Assembly: GCF_001854245.1 (NCBI RefSeq)
Contig: NZ_CP015381.1
Location: 956,001-1,020,000 of the forward strand
From: Desulfococcus multivorans
GTDB taxonomy: Bacteria; Desulfobacterota; Desulfobacteria; Desulfobacterales; Desulfococcaceae
Direction: 5' to 3'
Length of the DNA: 64,000 nt
Shown here: positions 1 to 7,729 of the stretch, one piece after another
How positions within the stretch are numbered: the first letter of the stretch is position 1
Layout: each line of letters opens with the position of its first letter
Notes under the pieces: generated by a model
What the model was told of the DNA's origin: nothing
The model's database searches: none
Seen by the model: the letters and a program-made list of their open reading frames with translations, nothing else
Position numbers and translations under genes: made by a program

Positions 1-798
1 GACGCGATGGCTGATGGATTGTTCACCCCTTGGGGGCAGTTGTTCCAGAACGGCAAACATCAGGGCTCCGGAGACGATCAGGATAAAGCTGGTGAGCAGG
101 ACCGTCTTGGTTTGAACCGAAAGGCGGCATCGTTTCCGGCGGTGAAATTTCACCCGGCACTGCAGGTCGTAGAGCACCGGAAAACCGATACCGCCGATCA
201 CGATCAGGCTGCAAACGGTTCCATTGAGCAGGAGATTATCACTGTAACGCATCATGCTGTCGGGGAACAGCGCAAAGCCGGCATTGCAGAACGCTGAAAC
301 CGAGTGAAAGACGGCGGTATAAAGTGCCTGGCAGAACGGCATTTCCCGAATCCAATGGAAGGTCAGCAGTCCGGCGCCGACCAACTCCACGCTGAACGTG
401 AACAGGGTAATGCTTTTCACAACGCTGAAAATGTCCTCGCGGGGCGTGTGGGCGAACAGATCCTGCATGACCATGCGATGTCGGAAGGAAACACCCCGAC
501 CGATCCACTGGAAGAGCGTTACGGAGATGGTCATGACGCCAAGGCCGCCCACCTGGATGAGCGCCAGGATAACCCCTTGTCCGAATGCGGTGAAAAAACC
601 GCCGGTATCCACCACTGCCAGACCGGTGACGCAAACCGCCGAGGTGGCCGTGAAAAGGGCGTCGATCCAGGAGAAAACGCCGCTTCTTGTGGAGATGGGC
701 AGCTTGAGCAACAGCATCCCCGCAGTGATGACCAGAATAAAGCCGGCCAGGACCACCACCGCCGGATGGAGTTTGGGCATTCTGTGATTTGCCGTCAT
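1..798 (-). CDS. KtrB/TrkH-type K+ channel subunit, 3' end beyond window
   Basis: This is the N-terminal 266 residues of a membrane K+ uptake channel of the TrkH/KtrB superfamily; the reading frame stays open to the window edge. The first selectivity loop reads TATSAVCVTGLAVVD and the second SVSAFCNAGF, both typical of KtrB, separated by hydrophobic helices. It closely resembles the complete channel at 8405-9769 in layout and loop sequence. The ATG at 798 overlaps the stop of the upstream small gene as ATGA, implying translational coupling, and it is the last visible gene of the KinB-like/TrkA/TrkH operon. The channel needs a KtrA/TrkA partner; candidates lie upstream at 2538-3637. Family assignment is secure; the Ktr versus Trk label is inference from loop similarity. 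Confidence 0.9.
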   Translation of the reverse strand, partial: MTANHRMPKLHPAVVVLAGFILVITAGMLLLKLPISTRSGVFSWIDALFTATSAVCVTGLAVVDTGGFFTAFGQGVILALIQVGGLGVMTISVTLFQWIGRGVSFRHRMVMQDLFAHTPREDIFSVVKSITLFTFSVELVGAGLLTFHWIREMPFCQALYTAVFHSVSAFCNAGFALFPDSMMRYSDNLLLNGTVCSLIVIGGIGFPVLYDLQCRVKFHRRKRCRLSVQTKTVLLTSFILIVSGALMFAVLEQLPPRGEQSISHRV

Positions 799-1028
799 GA
801 ATCGTGCCTTGGGTTCAGGTAATATTCGCAGGAAAGGTGTTTTTCGGTTTGGCAGACTTCGCCTAACCTGTGGCCGCCAAGGATCATTCGATCCAGGTAT
901 GCCCCGCAAACCGTCAGCTCGTGCCGAGACTCGATTTTGTTGTAATGGAGAAAACAGGTGGTATCACACACCAGGAATTTAAGGCTTCGCGGGGGCATCG
1001 TGTCGTCTATGTGCTTTAGATCCTGCAT
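795..1028 (-). CDS. small Cys-containing protein of unknown function between two K+ channel genes
   Basis: This is a 77-residue soluble protein with six cysteines, in the segments KFLVCDTTCFLHYN, LTVCGAYLDRM and GEVCQTEKHLSCEYYL. I do not recognise a family. The start at 1028 is chosen because AAGGAAAG lies nine bases upstream; a TTG nine bases earlier and an ATG at 998 are alternatives. The gene overlaps the end of trkH by about 50 bases and overlaps the next channel gene by ATGA, which is good evidence that it is translated. The Cys spacing could bind a metal or form disulfides, but no standard zinc-ribbon CxxC pair is present. It may modulate the channels on either side, which is speculation from position. 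Confidence 0.55.
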   Translation of the reverse strand: MQDLKHIDDTMPPRSLKFLVCDTTCFLHYNKIESRHELTVCGAYLDRMILGGHRLGEVCQTEKHLSCEYYLNPRHDS

Positions 1029-2538
1029 CTTGATCAACTTTCCTTGATGATCCCCCCCAATACCGCCGGCCGTCTCTGCCGAGCTTGAGGAGACTGACGA
1101 TTACCACCATGAATTCGAGCCGTCCGAGAAACATGGCGAGGGTTTCCGCCCAAAGCGCGGCATCGGGCATGTGGGGGGCGGTCACCCCCACCGAGAGTCC
1201 GACCGTTCCGATGGCGGAGGCAAATTCGAACGCAGAATCGCCCAGGCCGTAACCGCATGCGCAGAGGATCATGACTCCCAGGACGTATGTTGCCAGATAC
1301 GCGAAAATCAACACCCCCATATGTCGGATTCCGGCATCGTCCACGAAGACCCGCTGGGTGCCCTCCCATACGGGCAACTCCAGGATTGCGGTCCGCGGCA
1401 GGAGATGTCTGTGGATTTCCCAGAAAAAAAGACGCCACATGAGGTAGATCCGAAACTGTTTGATCCCGCCGGCCGTTGAACACGTTCCGCCGCCGATCAG
1501 CATCAGCACGATCAGCAGCGCCGTTCCGAAGGCATTCCAATTCCCGTAGCCCACGGTGGAAAAGCCGGTGGTGGTCATTGCTGATACCGCCTCGAACATC
1601 GCAACACGTATCGATTTTTCGAGGTGGGGATAGATGGTCCGGCATGTCAGAAAAAAAAGCGCACCTGTCGACAGCGGAAGCAGCACCGCCAGCATCCGGA
1701 CCTCACCGTTCCGGGTGACGAATCGCCATTTGCCGCGCCACAGAAACCAGGCCGTGACGAAACTCAGGTTGCCGAGCAGCATGAGGGGCAGGCTCACCGC
1801 CTCGATCGCCGTTGAATTCCAGTGGCCGATGCTTTCGGGCCGGGTGGAAAAGCCTCCCGTGGATACGGCGGCAAAGGCATGGTTGACCGCGTCGAAAGGC
1901 GACATTCCTGCGATCCAATAGGCCAGTGTACCGATGACGGCGTAGCCGGAATAGATGATCAGCACTAAACGCGCCGATCGGCGAACCTGGGGGACGAGCT
2001 GATCGCTTCGACCTTCCGCGCTGGAAATTCCGACGCCCGTAGGGCCGACGATGGCCGACATCATGATGACGGCGAGTCCGGCACCGCCGGCAAACTGCAT
2101 GAGACTTCGCCAGAACAGGATCATGGGGCCTGCCTCGGTCAAATCCACCACGGAGAGCCCGGTGGTGGTCCATCCGCTCACCGACTCGAACACCGCCAGG
2201 GAAAACGGAAGGTCCATCACCGACATGAAGGGCCAGGCGGAAAAGAGAATGACGGTCACCCAACTCATGAGGACGATAACGCCGCCTTCCTGAACCGTGA
2301 GGGTGGTGTCTGACGCGGATCGGAAGCACCAGCATAATCCGGCGCCCAGCAAAACAAGCAGCCCAGCCGGCATGCCGAATGCCCACGCGTGGACGGCTTC
2401 CTCCGGTCGGGCTGCGATCATCAGTAGCGGGGTCGCCGTCATCAGCCCGGTCAGCATCAAAACGGTGCCGACTGCTGACAGAATCCCGGCGTACCGGTGT
2501 CTGAGATATTCCCTCTCCCTCAAGATCGTCACCTCCAC
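979..2538 (-). CDS. trkH: Trk-type K+ transporter membrane subunit TrkH
   Basis: The gene encodes a 519-residue polytopic inner-membrane K+ channel of the TrkH family, which works with a cytosolic TrkA-type NAD/ATP-binding gate. Four pore loops are visible in order: SGWTTTGLSVV, AAVSTGGFST, AMTTTGFSTVG and AIGTVGLSVG, each with the central filter Gly. The length is slightly above the E. coli TrkH length (about 480) because of a charged C-terminal tail. The start is GTG at 2538; it overlaps the TAG of the preceding trkA gene by one base, so the pair is translationally coupled. The tail overlaps the next small gene. The loops are of the TrkH rather than the KtrB kind, so this operon carries both channel types. 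Confidence 0.95.
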   Translation of the reverse strand: MEVTILREREYLRHRYAGILSAVGTVLMLTGLMTATPLLMIAARPEEAVHAWAFGMPAGLLVLLGAGLCWCFRSASDTTLTVQEGGVIVLMSWVTVILFSAWPFMSVMDLPFSLAVFESVSGWTTTGLSVVDLTEAGPMILFWRSLMQFAGGAGLAVIMMSAIVGPTGVGISSAEGRSDQLVPQVRRSARLVLIIYSGYAVIGTLAYWIAGMSPFDAVNHAFAAVSTGGFSTRPESIGHWNSTAIEAVSLPLMLLGNLSFVTAWFLWRGKWRFVTRNGEVRMLAVLLPLSTGALFFLTCRTIYPHLEKSIRVAMFEAVSAMTTTGFSTVGYGNWNAFGTALLIVLMLIGGGTCSTAGGIKQFRIYLMWRLFFWEIHRHLLPRTAILELPVWEGTQRVFVDDAGIRHMGVLIFAYLATYVLGVMILCACGYGLGDSAFEFASAIGTVGLSVGVTAPHMPDAALWAETLAMFLGRLEFMVVIVSLLKLGRDGRRYWGGSSRKVDQDAGSKAHRRHDAPAKP

Positions 2539-3200
2539 TATCTTCGTTCACCGGTAAAGGCCTTGAGGACCGGACCATGATTTTCGGGCAAGGTGATCAA
2601 CACCAGACGGTCGCCGGTCCGCAGATCATTGTCGCCTCGGGGGACGATCGGCTGTTTGTCGCGGATGACGACGGCGACCAGGGCGTTTTCGGGAAGCGTT
2701 ATCTCCTTCAGACGCTTCCCGGCCGCCGGAGACGTTTCATCGAGCAGAATCTCGGTCACGTTTACCCGGCCCTCGCCCACCGGCAGCAGGTTGGTGATCT
2801 GTTCCAGGGATGCACGCTGTTCGATGAGGCTGCCGACGATGTGGGTCGTCGAAAAAGCTGAAACACCCAGTGTTTCGAAAACCTCGGTATTGTCGGGGTC
2901 GTTGGCCAGGGCTACCGCTCTCGGGACGCCGAATTTGAGGGCGGCCAGCTGACAGATCACCAGATTGTCCTGGTCGTTGGGCGTGACGGCGAGCACCGCG
3001 TCCGCGCCCATGGCGCCGGCTTCCCCGAGAATACCGACATCACTTCCGTCACCCCAGATCACCGTGGCAGGGAGTTGCCGGGCCAGTTGGATGCATTCCT
3101 CCTTGTCACGGTTGATGATGATGACTTGGTATCCTTTTGATGTGAGATTTCGACAAATAAAATAGAGCGTTTTGCCGCCGCCGACAATGATGGCCTTCAT
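2538..3200 (-). CDS. trkA: TrkA-type K+ channel regulatory protein (RCK N and C domains)
   Basis: This is a 220-residue cytosolic regulator of a Trk K+ channel. Residues 1-120 form a Rossmann TrkA-N domain (start MKAIIVGGGKTLYF, with the glycine loop altered to GGGKT, and acidic WGDGSD), and residues 140-215 form a TrkA-C domain (from VTEILLDETSPAAGK to GDRLVLITLPE). Bacterial KtrA has this single RCK layout, whereas E. coli TrkA has two RCK units. The start overlaps the stop of the preceding half-size gene by ATGA and its own stop overlaps the trkH GTG. Together with that preceding gene it could build a heteromeric gating ring. The altered glycine loop may affect nucleotide preference. Confidence 0.9.
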   Translation of the reverse strand: MKAIIVGGGKTLYFICRNLTSKGYQVIIINRDKEECIQLARQLPATVIWGDGSDVGILGEAGAMGADAVLAVTPNDQDNLVICQLAALKFGVPRAVALANDPDNTEVFETLGVSAFSTTHIVGSLIEQRASLEQITNLLPVGEGRVNVTEILLDETSPAAGKRLKEITLPENALVAVVIRDKQPIVPRGDNDLRTGDRLVLITLPENHGPVLKAFTGERR

Positions 3201-3637
3201 GATGACTTACCTCTCATTTTTGCGGCGTCATTGGCAATGGCCCGGAGAAATATGTCCGCGGCAACAGACGTCGGACATATGGTATCGATTTCCAACTGGG
3301 CGTATACCTCTTCCCTCTTGGGATCGAACACCCGGGCCAGCACTTGAGGAACGCCGAAGATCTTCCGCCCCACCTGGGCGACCATCAGGTTGACGTTGTC
3401 TTCACGGGTCGTGGCAATGAGAACGTCCGCTTTTTTCAGCTTGGCTTCCTTGAGCACCGCCATATGGCCGGCATCGCCAATCACACGAAAGCCGCTGAAA
3501 TCGGGGGACAGGTTTCTGAAGGTCGCCTCATCCTTGTCAATCACCACGACTGAATTGCCGTCGCGACTGAGTCGGTTGGCGAGATAGGAGCCCAATCGAC
3601 CGCATCCGAGGATCACGACATAGCGGTTATGCGTCAT
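3197..3637 (-). CDS. stand-alone TrkA-N (RCK Rossmann) protein
   Basis: This is a 146-residue protein that is essentially one NAD-binding TrkA-N domain. It has the canonical loop VVILGCGRLGSYLA, the acidic ribose-binding end VVVIDKD, then the GDAG and ADVLIATTREDNVN segments. It stops soon after the Rossmann fold, so the usual TrkA-C domain is missing. The longer open frame upstream is rejected because the ATG at 3637 begins directly before the Rossmann strand and lies within the coupled overlap with the response-regulator gene (11 bases). Its stop overlaps the next trkA gene by ATGA. Together the two genes resemble one two-unit TrkA split into separate chains, one lacking its C domain. That interpretation is inference. 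Confidence 0.88.
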   Translation of the reverse strand: MTHNRYVVILGCGRLGSYLANRLSRDGNSVVVIDKDEATFRNLSPDFSGFRVIGDAGHMAVLKEAKLKKADVLIATTREDNVNLMVAQVGRKIFGVPQVLARVFDPKREEVYAQLEIDTICPTSVAADIFLRAIANDAAKMRGKSS

Positions 3638-4352
3638 CGCGGTTCTCCTTGGCGTCGCCGTTGGACACTGCGGCATCCGTTTCTTCCGATCCGAGATCGA
3701 TCTTGCCGAGTTTGGCCCATGAGGTGGCCCGATCCAGGTTCGCATCGGCCGGTTTGAAGGTCGGATCGATATCCAGGGCCGCCCGATAGAATTTCAACGC
3801 ATTCAGGCGGTCATTACTGACTTCAAACAGTGCGCCGAGAAGGTTGTAGGCCTCGGGCTGGGCCGGGTCTGCGGCGATGGCCTTGCGCGCGGTCTCCCGG
3901 GCCAGGGAAAAACGGCGATCCGTGATGTGGCGCTTTGTCAGTTCGATCAGAGCCGGATAATTCATGGCACGTTTTTCATCCAGGCTCTCGCGCGCCAGCA
4001 CTTGCGTCGCCACCTCACGAATCTCAACCGGGCTGAACGGCTTTTGAATGAAATCCACTGCGCCGAGCTTCATGGCTTCCACGGCGGTCTCGATCGTTCC
4101 GTGGGCGGTGATGATGATCACGCGGGTTTTGGGCCAGTGCGCCTCAATGCGTCGCAGAAGGGCCATCCCATCCATTCCCGGCATTTTCAGATCCAGGAAC
4201 ACGAGTCCAAAAGTCTCATGCTGAAGCTTTTTCAGCGCTTCTTCTCCGTTGATGGCCGTCCGGACCGGAATGCTCAATGACTCTAAGGATTGGGACAGGG
4301 TCAGACGGATGTTCTTTTCATCATCAACCACCAGAATCGGTTTTTTCTCCAT
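3627..4352 (-). CDS. response regulator: receiver domain fused to TPR-like helices
   Basis: This is a 241-residue cytosolic two-component receiver. Residues 1-120 form a receiver domain with acidic pair Asp10/Asp11, phospho-acceptor Asp54 in VFLDLKMPG, Thr82 and Lys104 in FIQKPFSP. From about residue 130 to 210 there is no DNA-binding domain but helical TPR-like sequence (ARETARKAIAADPAQPEAYN, then LKFYRAALDIDPTFKPADAN), so the output is probably protein-protein. It lies 9 bases after the KinB-like kinase gene, its likely phosphodonor, and overlaps the first trkA gene. A role in linking the kinase to the TrkA/TrkH machinery is inferred from context only. Confidence 0.9.
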   Translation of the reverse strand: MEKKPILVVDDEKNIRLTLSQSLESLSIPVRTAINGEEALKKLQHETFGLVFLDLKMPGMDGMALLRRIEAHWPKTRVIIITAHGTIETAVEAMKLGAVDFIQKPFSPVEIREVATQVLARESLDEKRAMNYPALIELTKRHITDRRFSLARETARKAIAADPAQPEAYNLLGALFEVSNDRLNALKFYRAALDIDPTFKPADANLDRATSWAKLGKIDLGSEETDAAVSNGDAKENRDDA

Positions 4353-4361
4353 GACGATCTC

Positions 4362-6194
4362 CTACTGGGCTGCCGGGAGCGTGAAAGTGAAGGTGCAATT
4401 CTCGCCTGGAGACGATTCCACCCATATCGCGCCGCCGTGAGCCCGAACGATTTCCTTGCAGATGGCGAGTCCCAGGCCGGATCCGGTCCCCTCCCGCCCT
4501 TTTATCTGAACAAATTTTTGAAAAATTCTGGATTGATACTCAGGGGGGATTCCCGGTCCGTTGTCACGTACACTCAAGTGGATGTGTGGACCGATTCTGC
4601 AGGCCATGAGTTCGATATGCCCCCCCTTGCCCACATACCGCAGTGCATTGGAAACCAGATTGGTCAGCACCCAGGTAATTTTGTTGGCATCGGCGCGGAC
4701 GCGGGGCGGATCTCCGGTGACCGCCGATGTGAGGGAGATCGCCTTGATCTCCGCCTGGCTTTTAAACACCGCCTGCACGTGGTCAAAAAGGGTTGAAATG
4801 GAAACGTTTTCAAATTCCATTTCGATTCTGCCGGCTTCGATTCTGGACAAGTCGAGCAGGTCGTTGACCAGTGCCTTCATGCGGTAAACTTCCTCGTGGG
4901 CCGCCTGGAGGAGTTCGCGGTCCTTTTCGGCAAGTCCATCCGCGGCATGTTCCAGGAGCAGATCCACGCTCATGCCCAGGCTGGTGAGGGGGGTCCGCAG
5001 TTCGTGGGAGGCGGCCATAACGAATTCGTCCTTGAGTCGTTCCACCTCCTTGAGACGGGTCACATCCCTCAGCAGGAGCACAACCCCGGACAGATGGTGT
5101 TCCGGTCCGCGGATGGCCGTGACGGAAAACAGGTAGTGCAGGGCGTTGTCATCTCTTGTGACCGTGATGATCCGCCGTTCGTCGGGAACCTCGGGGGGGA
5201 TGTCGGCCGCCACCGTTTTCTGTATCAGATCACACACATTCGGATCCGACAGAATGTCCCTGCAACATAATTCGGCTCGCTCGGCAAACCCTAAATCCAG
5301 CATCCGACGTGCGGCGGGATTGATGGCGGTGACCTTGAGCCGGGTGTCGAAGGTGACCAGACCGTCTTCGATGCTGGAGAGGATGGCTTCGCCCTTGTTT
5401 TTTTCCGAAATGATCTCGTCGATATTCATTTGATGGTAATGGTCGAGCTGACGGGCCATTCGATTGAACTCTCCGGCCAGTTCTCCCAACTCGTCACGGG
5501 TCTCCACAGATACCTGGACGGCATAGTCTCCCGCTGAAATCCGCCGGGAGGCTTCCATGAAATGCCGAATCGGTCTCACGATGCGCTCGGCAAGAAACAT
5601 GCTGAACATCAAGACCAGGATCAAGGCCGTCGCCGCCACCAGGACCGTCGACCAGATGGCGCGCCGGGCCACCCGCCCCGCCTCCGCGCCGGCGGCATAC
5701 ATGGTCTCCTCATTGAGCCGGCGAAGCCCGATGCAACCCTCCCGGACCTTGGTGAACAGGGGATAGATCGTTTTCTGGTAATCGCCGGTCTGCAAAGTCC
5801 GCTCGGCTGTGCCGCCCATGTCGGTCAACAGGGAAAACGCCCGTCGGTAGATCGCGTAATCAGACTCTATGGCCTGGATGAGCTTTGACTCGCCGGGAAT
5901 CGTGATGTTGTCTTTGGCACGGGCCATCCATTCGAGGAAAATCGCCTCGTTTTCGCGGAACTGAACGATTCCGTTTTCCATATCACCCAGGAATACGAGC
6001 AATATGCCGCTGTCCTGTCGCTCTATGGCATCCACCATGTTTTCGGCGGCGAGAATGCTCCTGTAATTTTCGCTCAGGATCGCGTCGGTCGCCTTGCCCA
6101 GGGATACCAGGTTTGAAACGGCCCAGGCGATCACAAAACCCATGAGGGCAAAAACGACGCCATATCCGATATAAATTTTCTTTTTGAGTGTCAT
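4362..6194 (-). CDS. KinB-like membrane sensor histidine kinase
   Basis: This is a 610-residue inner-membrane histidine kinase. Transmembrane helices near residues 10-30 and 180-200 enclose a helical periplasmic sensor resembling the KinB four-helix bundle. Then come HAMP (about 200-255), PAS (265-375), HisKA with His397 in AASHELRTPLT, and an ATPase domain with N (VLTNLVSNALRYV), G1 (VRDNGPGIPPE) and G2 (GTGSGLGLAI) boxes. The ATG at 6194 follows GGAGGA by nine bases; the TTG at 6203 is too close to that site and is rejected. It is the first gene of an operon reading into the receiver-TPR, trkA and trkH genes, and a sigma-54 promoter precedes it. It may also phosphorylate the AlgB-like regulator next door, as KinB does AlgB in Pseudomonas. 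Confidence 0.93.
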   Translation of the reverse strand: MTLKKKIYIGYGVVFALMGFVIAWAVSNLVSLGKATDAILSENYRSILAAENMVDAIERQDSGILLVFLGDMENGIVQFRENEAIFLEWMARAKDNITIPGESKLIQAIESDYAIYRRAFSLLTDMGGTAERTLQTGDYQKTIYPLFTKVREGCIGLRRLNEETMYAAGAEAGRVARRAIWSTVLVAATALILVLMFSMFLAERIVRPIRHFMEASRRISAGDYAVQVSVETRDELGELAGEFNRMARQLDHYHQMNIDEIISEKNKGEAILSSIEDGLVTFDTRLKVTAINPAARRMLDLGFAERAELCCRDILSDPNVCDLIQKTVAADIPPEVPDERRIITVTRDDNALHYLFSVTAIRGPEHHLSGVVLLLRDVTRLKEVERLKDEFVMAASHELRTPLTSLGMSVDLLLEHAADGLAEKDRELLQAAHEEVYRMKALVNDLLDLSRIEAGRIEMEFENVSISTLFDHVQAVFKSQAEIKAISLTSAVTGDPPRVRADANKITWVLTNLVSNALRYVGKGGHIELMACRIGPHIHLSVRDNGPGIPPEYQSRIFQKFVQIKGREGTGSGLGLAICKEIVRAHGGAIWVESSPGENCTFTFTLPAAQ

Positions 6195-6238
6195 GGGACG
6201 CAATCCTCCATCGAGTCACCATTGGTATAGATGCTTGA

Positions 6239-6254
6239 AGCAATACCCGTACCA
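6239..6254 (-). promoter_or_regulatory. sigma-54 (-24/-12) promoter for the kinase-trk operon
   Basis: Read on the minus strand the site is TGGTACGGGTATTGCT, against the consensus TGGCACGN4TTGCW: the GG and GC dinucleotides are separated by exactly ten bases and only one core base differs. The expected transcription start is near 6228, about 33 bases before the kinase ATG. The adjacent upstream gene is a sigma-54 activator, which supports the call. Confidence 0.75.
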
Positions 6255-6329
6255 GTTGCAGGGAGTGCATGATTTCGATGGGTTAGCAAAATGTTCAGGA
6301 AAGGTCGTCTTGAAATTTGAAAGGCTGGG

Positions 6330-6353
6330 GTGCAGAGGTCTTGCACAATGCAA
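6330..6353. promoter_or_regulatory. overlapping palindromes, candidate enhancer site for the sigma-54 activator
   Basis: Two overlapping inverted repeats occur: GTGCA-N7-TGCAC at 6330-6346 and TTGCA-N3-TGCAA at 6341-6353. The first has the 17-bp geometry of NtrC-type sites. They lie about 75-100 bases upstream of the -24/-12 promoter, in the only intergenic space between the two potassium operons. Binding by the AlgB/NtrC-like protein is inferred. Confidence 0.45.
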
Positions 6354-6390
6354 TACGGACGGTCTCACCTGCGAGACCCTCATCCGCGAA

Positions 6391-7728
6391 TCAGATGCCG
6401 TAGACCTTTCTTCTGCGCCAGAGCGTTGCGGGATCGATGCCCAGAACCTCCGAGGCCTCCTGGAGCGAAGCGGTGTTGGCGATGACCCTTCTGATGTGCA
6501 GCTCTTCGATGACGGACAGGGGAACCCGGTCCCCGATGGCGGGAGCGCTTGCGGTGGGAACGGTGCCGCCGGGCAGATCCGTCGTGGCGATCCGGTTGCC
6601 GGTGCCGAGGATTACCGCCCGCTCGACAGCGTTGCGGAGTTCACGGACATTGCCGGGCCAGTCGTGGCTCACAAGAAATTTCTCGGCATCCCGCGTAAAT
6701 CCGAGGATGGATTTGAAATTCTCCCGGCAGAGATGGACAAGAAAATCCATAGCCAGCGGCAGAATATCCTCGGGCCTCTCCCGCAGCGGCGGGATCCTCA
6801 AAGGGATGACGTTGATTCGGTAGAACAGGTCTTCGCGGAAACGACCCTCGGCCACCCGTTTTTCAAGATCGACGTTGGTGGCGGCGATGATGCGCACATC
6901 CGCTTTCCGCGAGGCGGTTTCACCGAGACGTTCGTAGGTTTTTTCCTGAATGAACCGCAGCAGCTTGGCCTGTACCGGCAGGGCCATGTCGCCGATCTCG
7001 TCCAGAAGGAGGGTGCCGCCTTCGCAGGCCGCAATGCGTCCCGGATGGTGCCGAATCGCCCCCGTGAAGGCGCCTTTGGCGTGTCCGAACAGCTCGCTTT
7101 CAAGAAGATCGGCCGGGACCGCAGGGCAGGCCACCACCGCCATGGGCTTTCCGGTCCTCGGGCTCCAGTGGTGGATGGCCTTGGCAAACACCGACTTGCC
7201 CGTGCCGCTCTCCCCCTGAAGCAGGATAATAGCTTCTGAGGCGGCGGCCTTTCTCGCGGTTTCGATAACGCGCTGCATGCCTGCGTTTCTGCTGTGAAGC
7301 CGGTCTTCCGGGCCCGGCGGCGGCATGCCTTCCCTGAGCACCGCGATCTCGGTTTCCAGGTTTCGAATTCTGCCGATCCGCTGGGTGATGAACCTGACCT
7401 GGTCAGGGGTGAAAGGCTTGACGATGTAATCAGCGGCACCGCGCCGCATGGCATCCACGGCGCTTTCGATGGTGGCGTGGGCCGTAATGACCACGATCTG
7501 GGTCCAGGGTGAGTCCGATGCCAGGACGGGAATCAGGTCCATGCCGTTTTCCTCCCCCAGCCTGAGATCCACGAAGGCCAGGTCAAAAGATCGTCTCCGG
7601 GCCTCCTCGACGGCGTCTGCGGGATTGCTCACTGCCGTGACGTCATGGCCTTCGGCCGTCAGGCAATAAGAGAGGGTTTTGCGAATATTGGCGTCGTCGT
7701 CGACGATGAGGATGCCGAGGGAAATCAT
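6391..7728 (-). CDS. AlgB/NtrC-type sigma-54-dependent response regulator
   Basis: This is a 445-residue enhancer-binding protein. The receiver domain (1-120) has Asp10-Asp12, phospho-acceptor Asp54 (FVDLRLGE) and the Lys in YIVKPFTP. The central AAA+ domain (about 145-375) has Walker A GESGTGKS, the sigma-54 contact loop GAFTGA, Walker B GTLLLDEIGDM and DWPGNVRELRNAVERAV. A Fis-type helix-turn-helix ends the protein: LQEASEVLGIDPATLWRRRK. This C-terminus resembles AlgB, the partner of KinB. It directly follows the ktrA-like gene (1-base gap) and lies just upstream of the sigma-54 promoter of the KinB-like kinase operon. Activation of that promoter is the obvious inferred role. All residues needed for phosphorylation and sigma-54 activation are present. 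Confidence 0.95.
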   Translation of the reverse strand: MISLGILIVDDDANIRKTLSYCLTAEGHDVTAVSNPADAVEEARRRSFDLAFVDLRLGEENGMDLIPVLASDSPWTQIVVITAHATIESAVDAMRRGAADYIVKPFTPDQVRFITQRIGRIRNLETEIAVLREGMPPPGPEDRLHSRNAGMQRVIETARKAAASEAIILLQGESGTGKSVFAKAIHHWSPRTGKPMAVVACPAVPADLLESELFGHAKGAFTGAIRHHPGRIAACEGGTLLLDEIGDMALPVQAKLLRFIQEKTYERLGETASRKADVRIIAATNVDLEKRVAEGRFREDLFYRINVIPLRIPPLRERPEDILPLAMDFLVHLCRENFKSILGFTRDAEKFLVSHDWPGNVRELRNAVERAVILGTGNRIATTDLPGGTVPTASAPAIGDRVPLSVIEELHIRRVIANTASLQEASEVLGIDPATLWRRRKVYGI

Positions 7729-7729
7729 G

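Noticed and set aside
6184-7239. 351-codon plus-strand open frame
   Set aside because: Antisense shadow of the sigma-54 regulator, whose AAA+ motifs are all in the minus frame.
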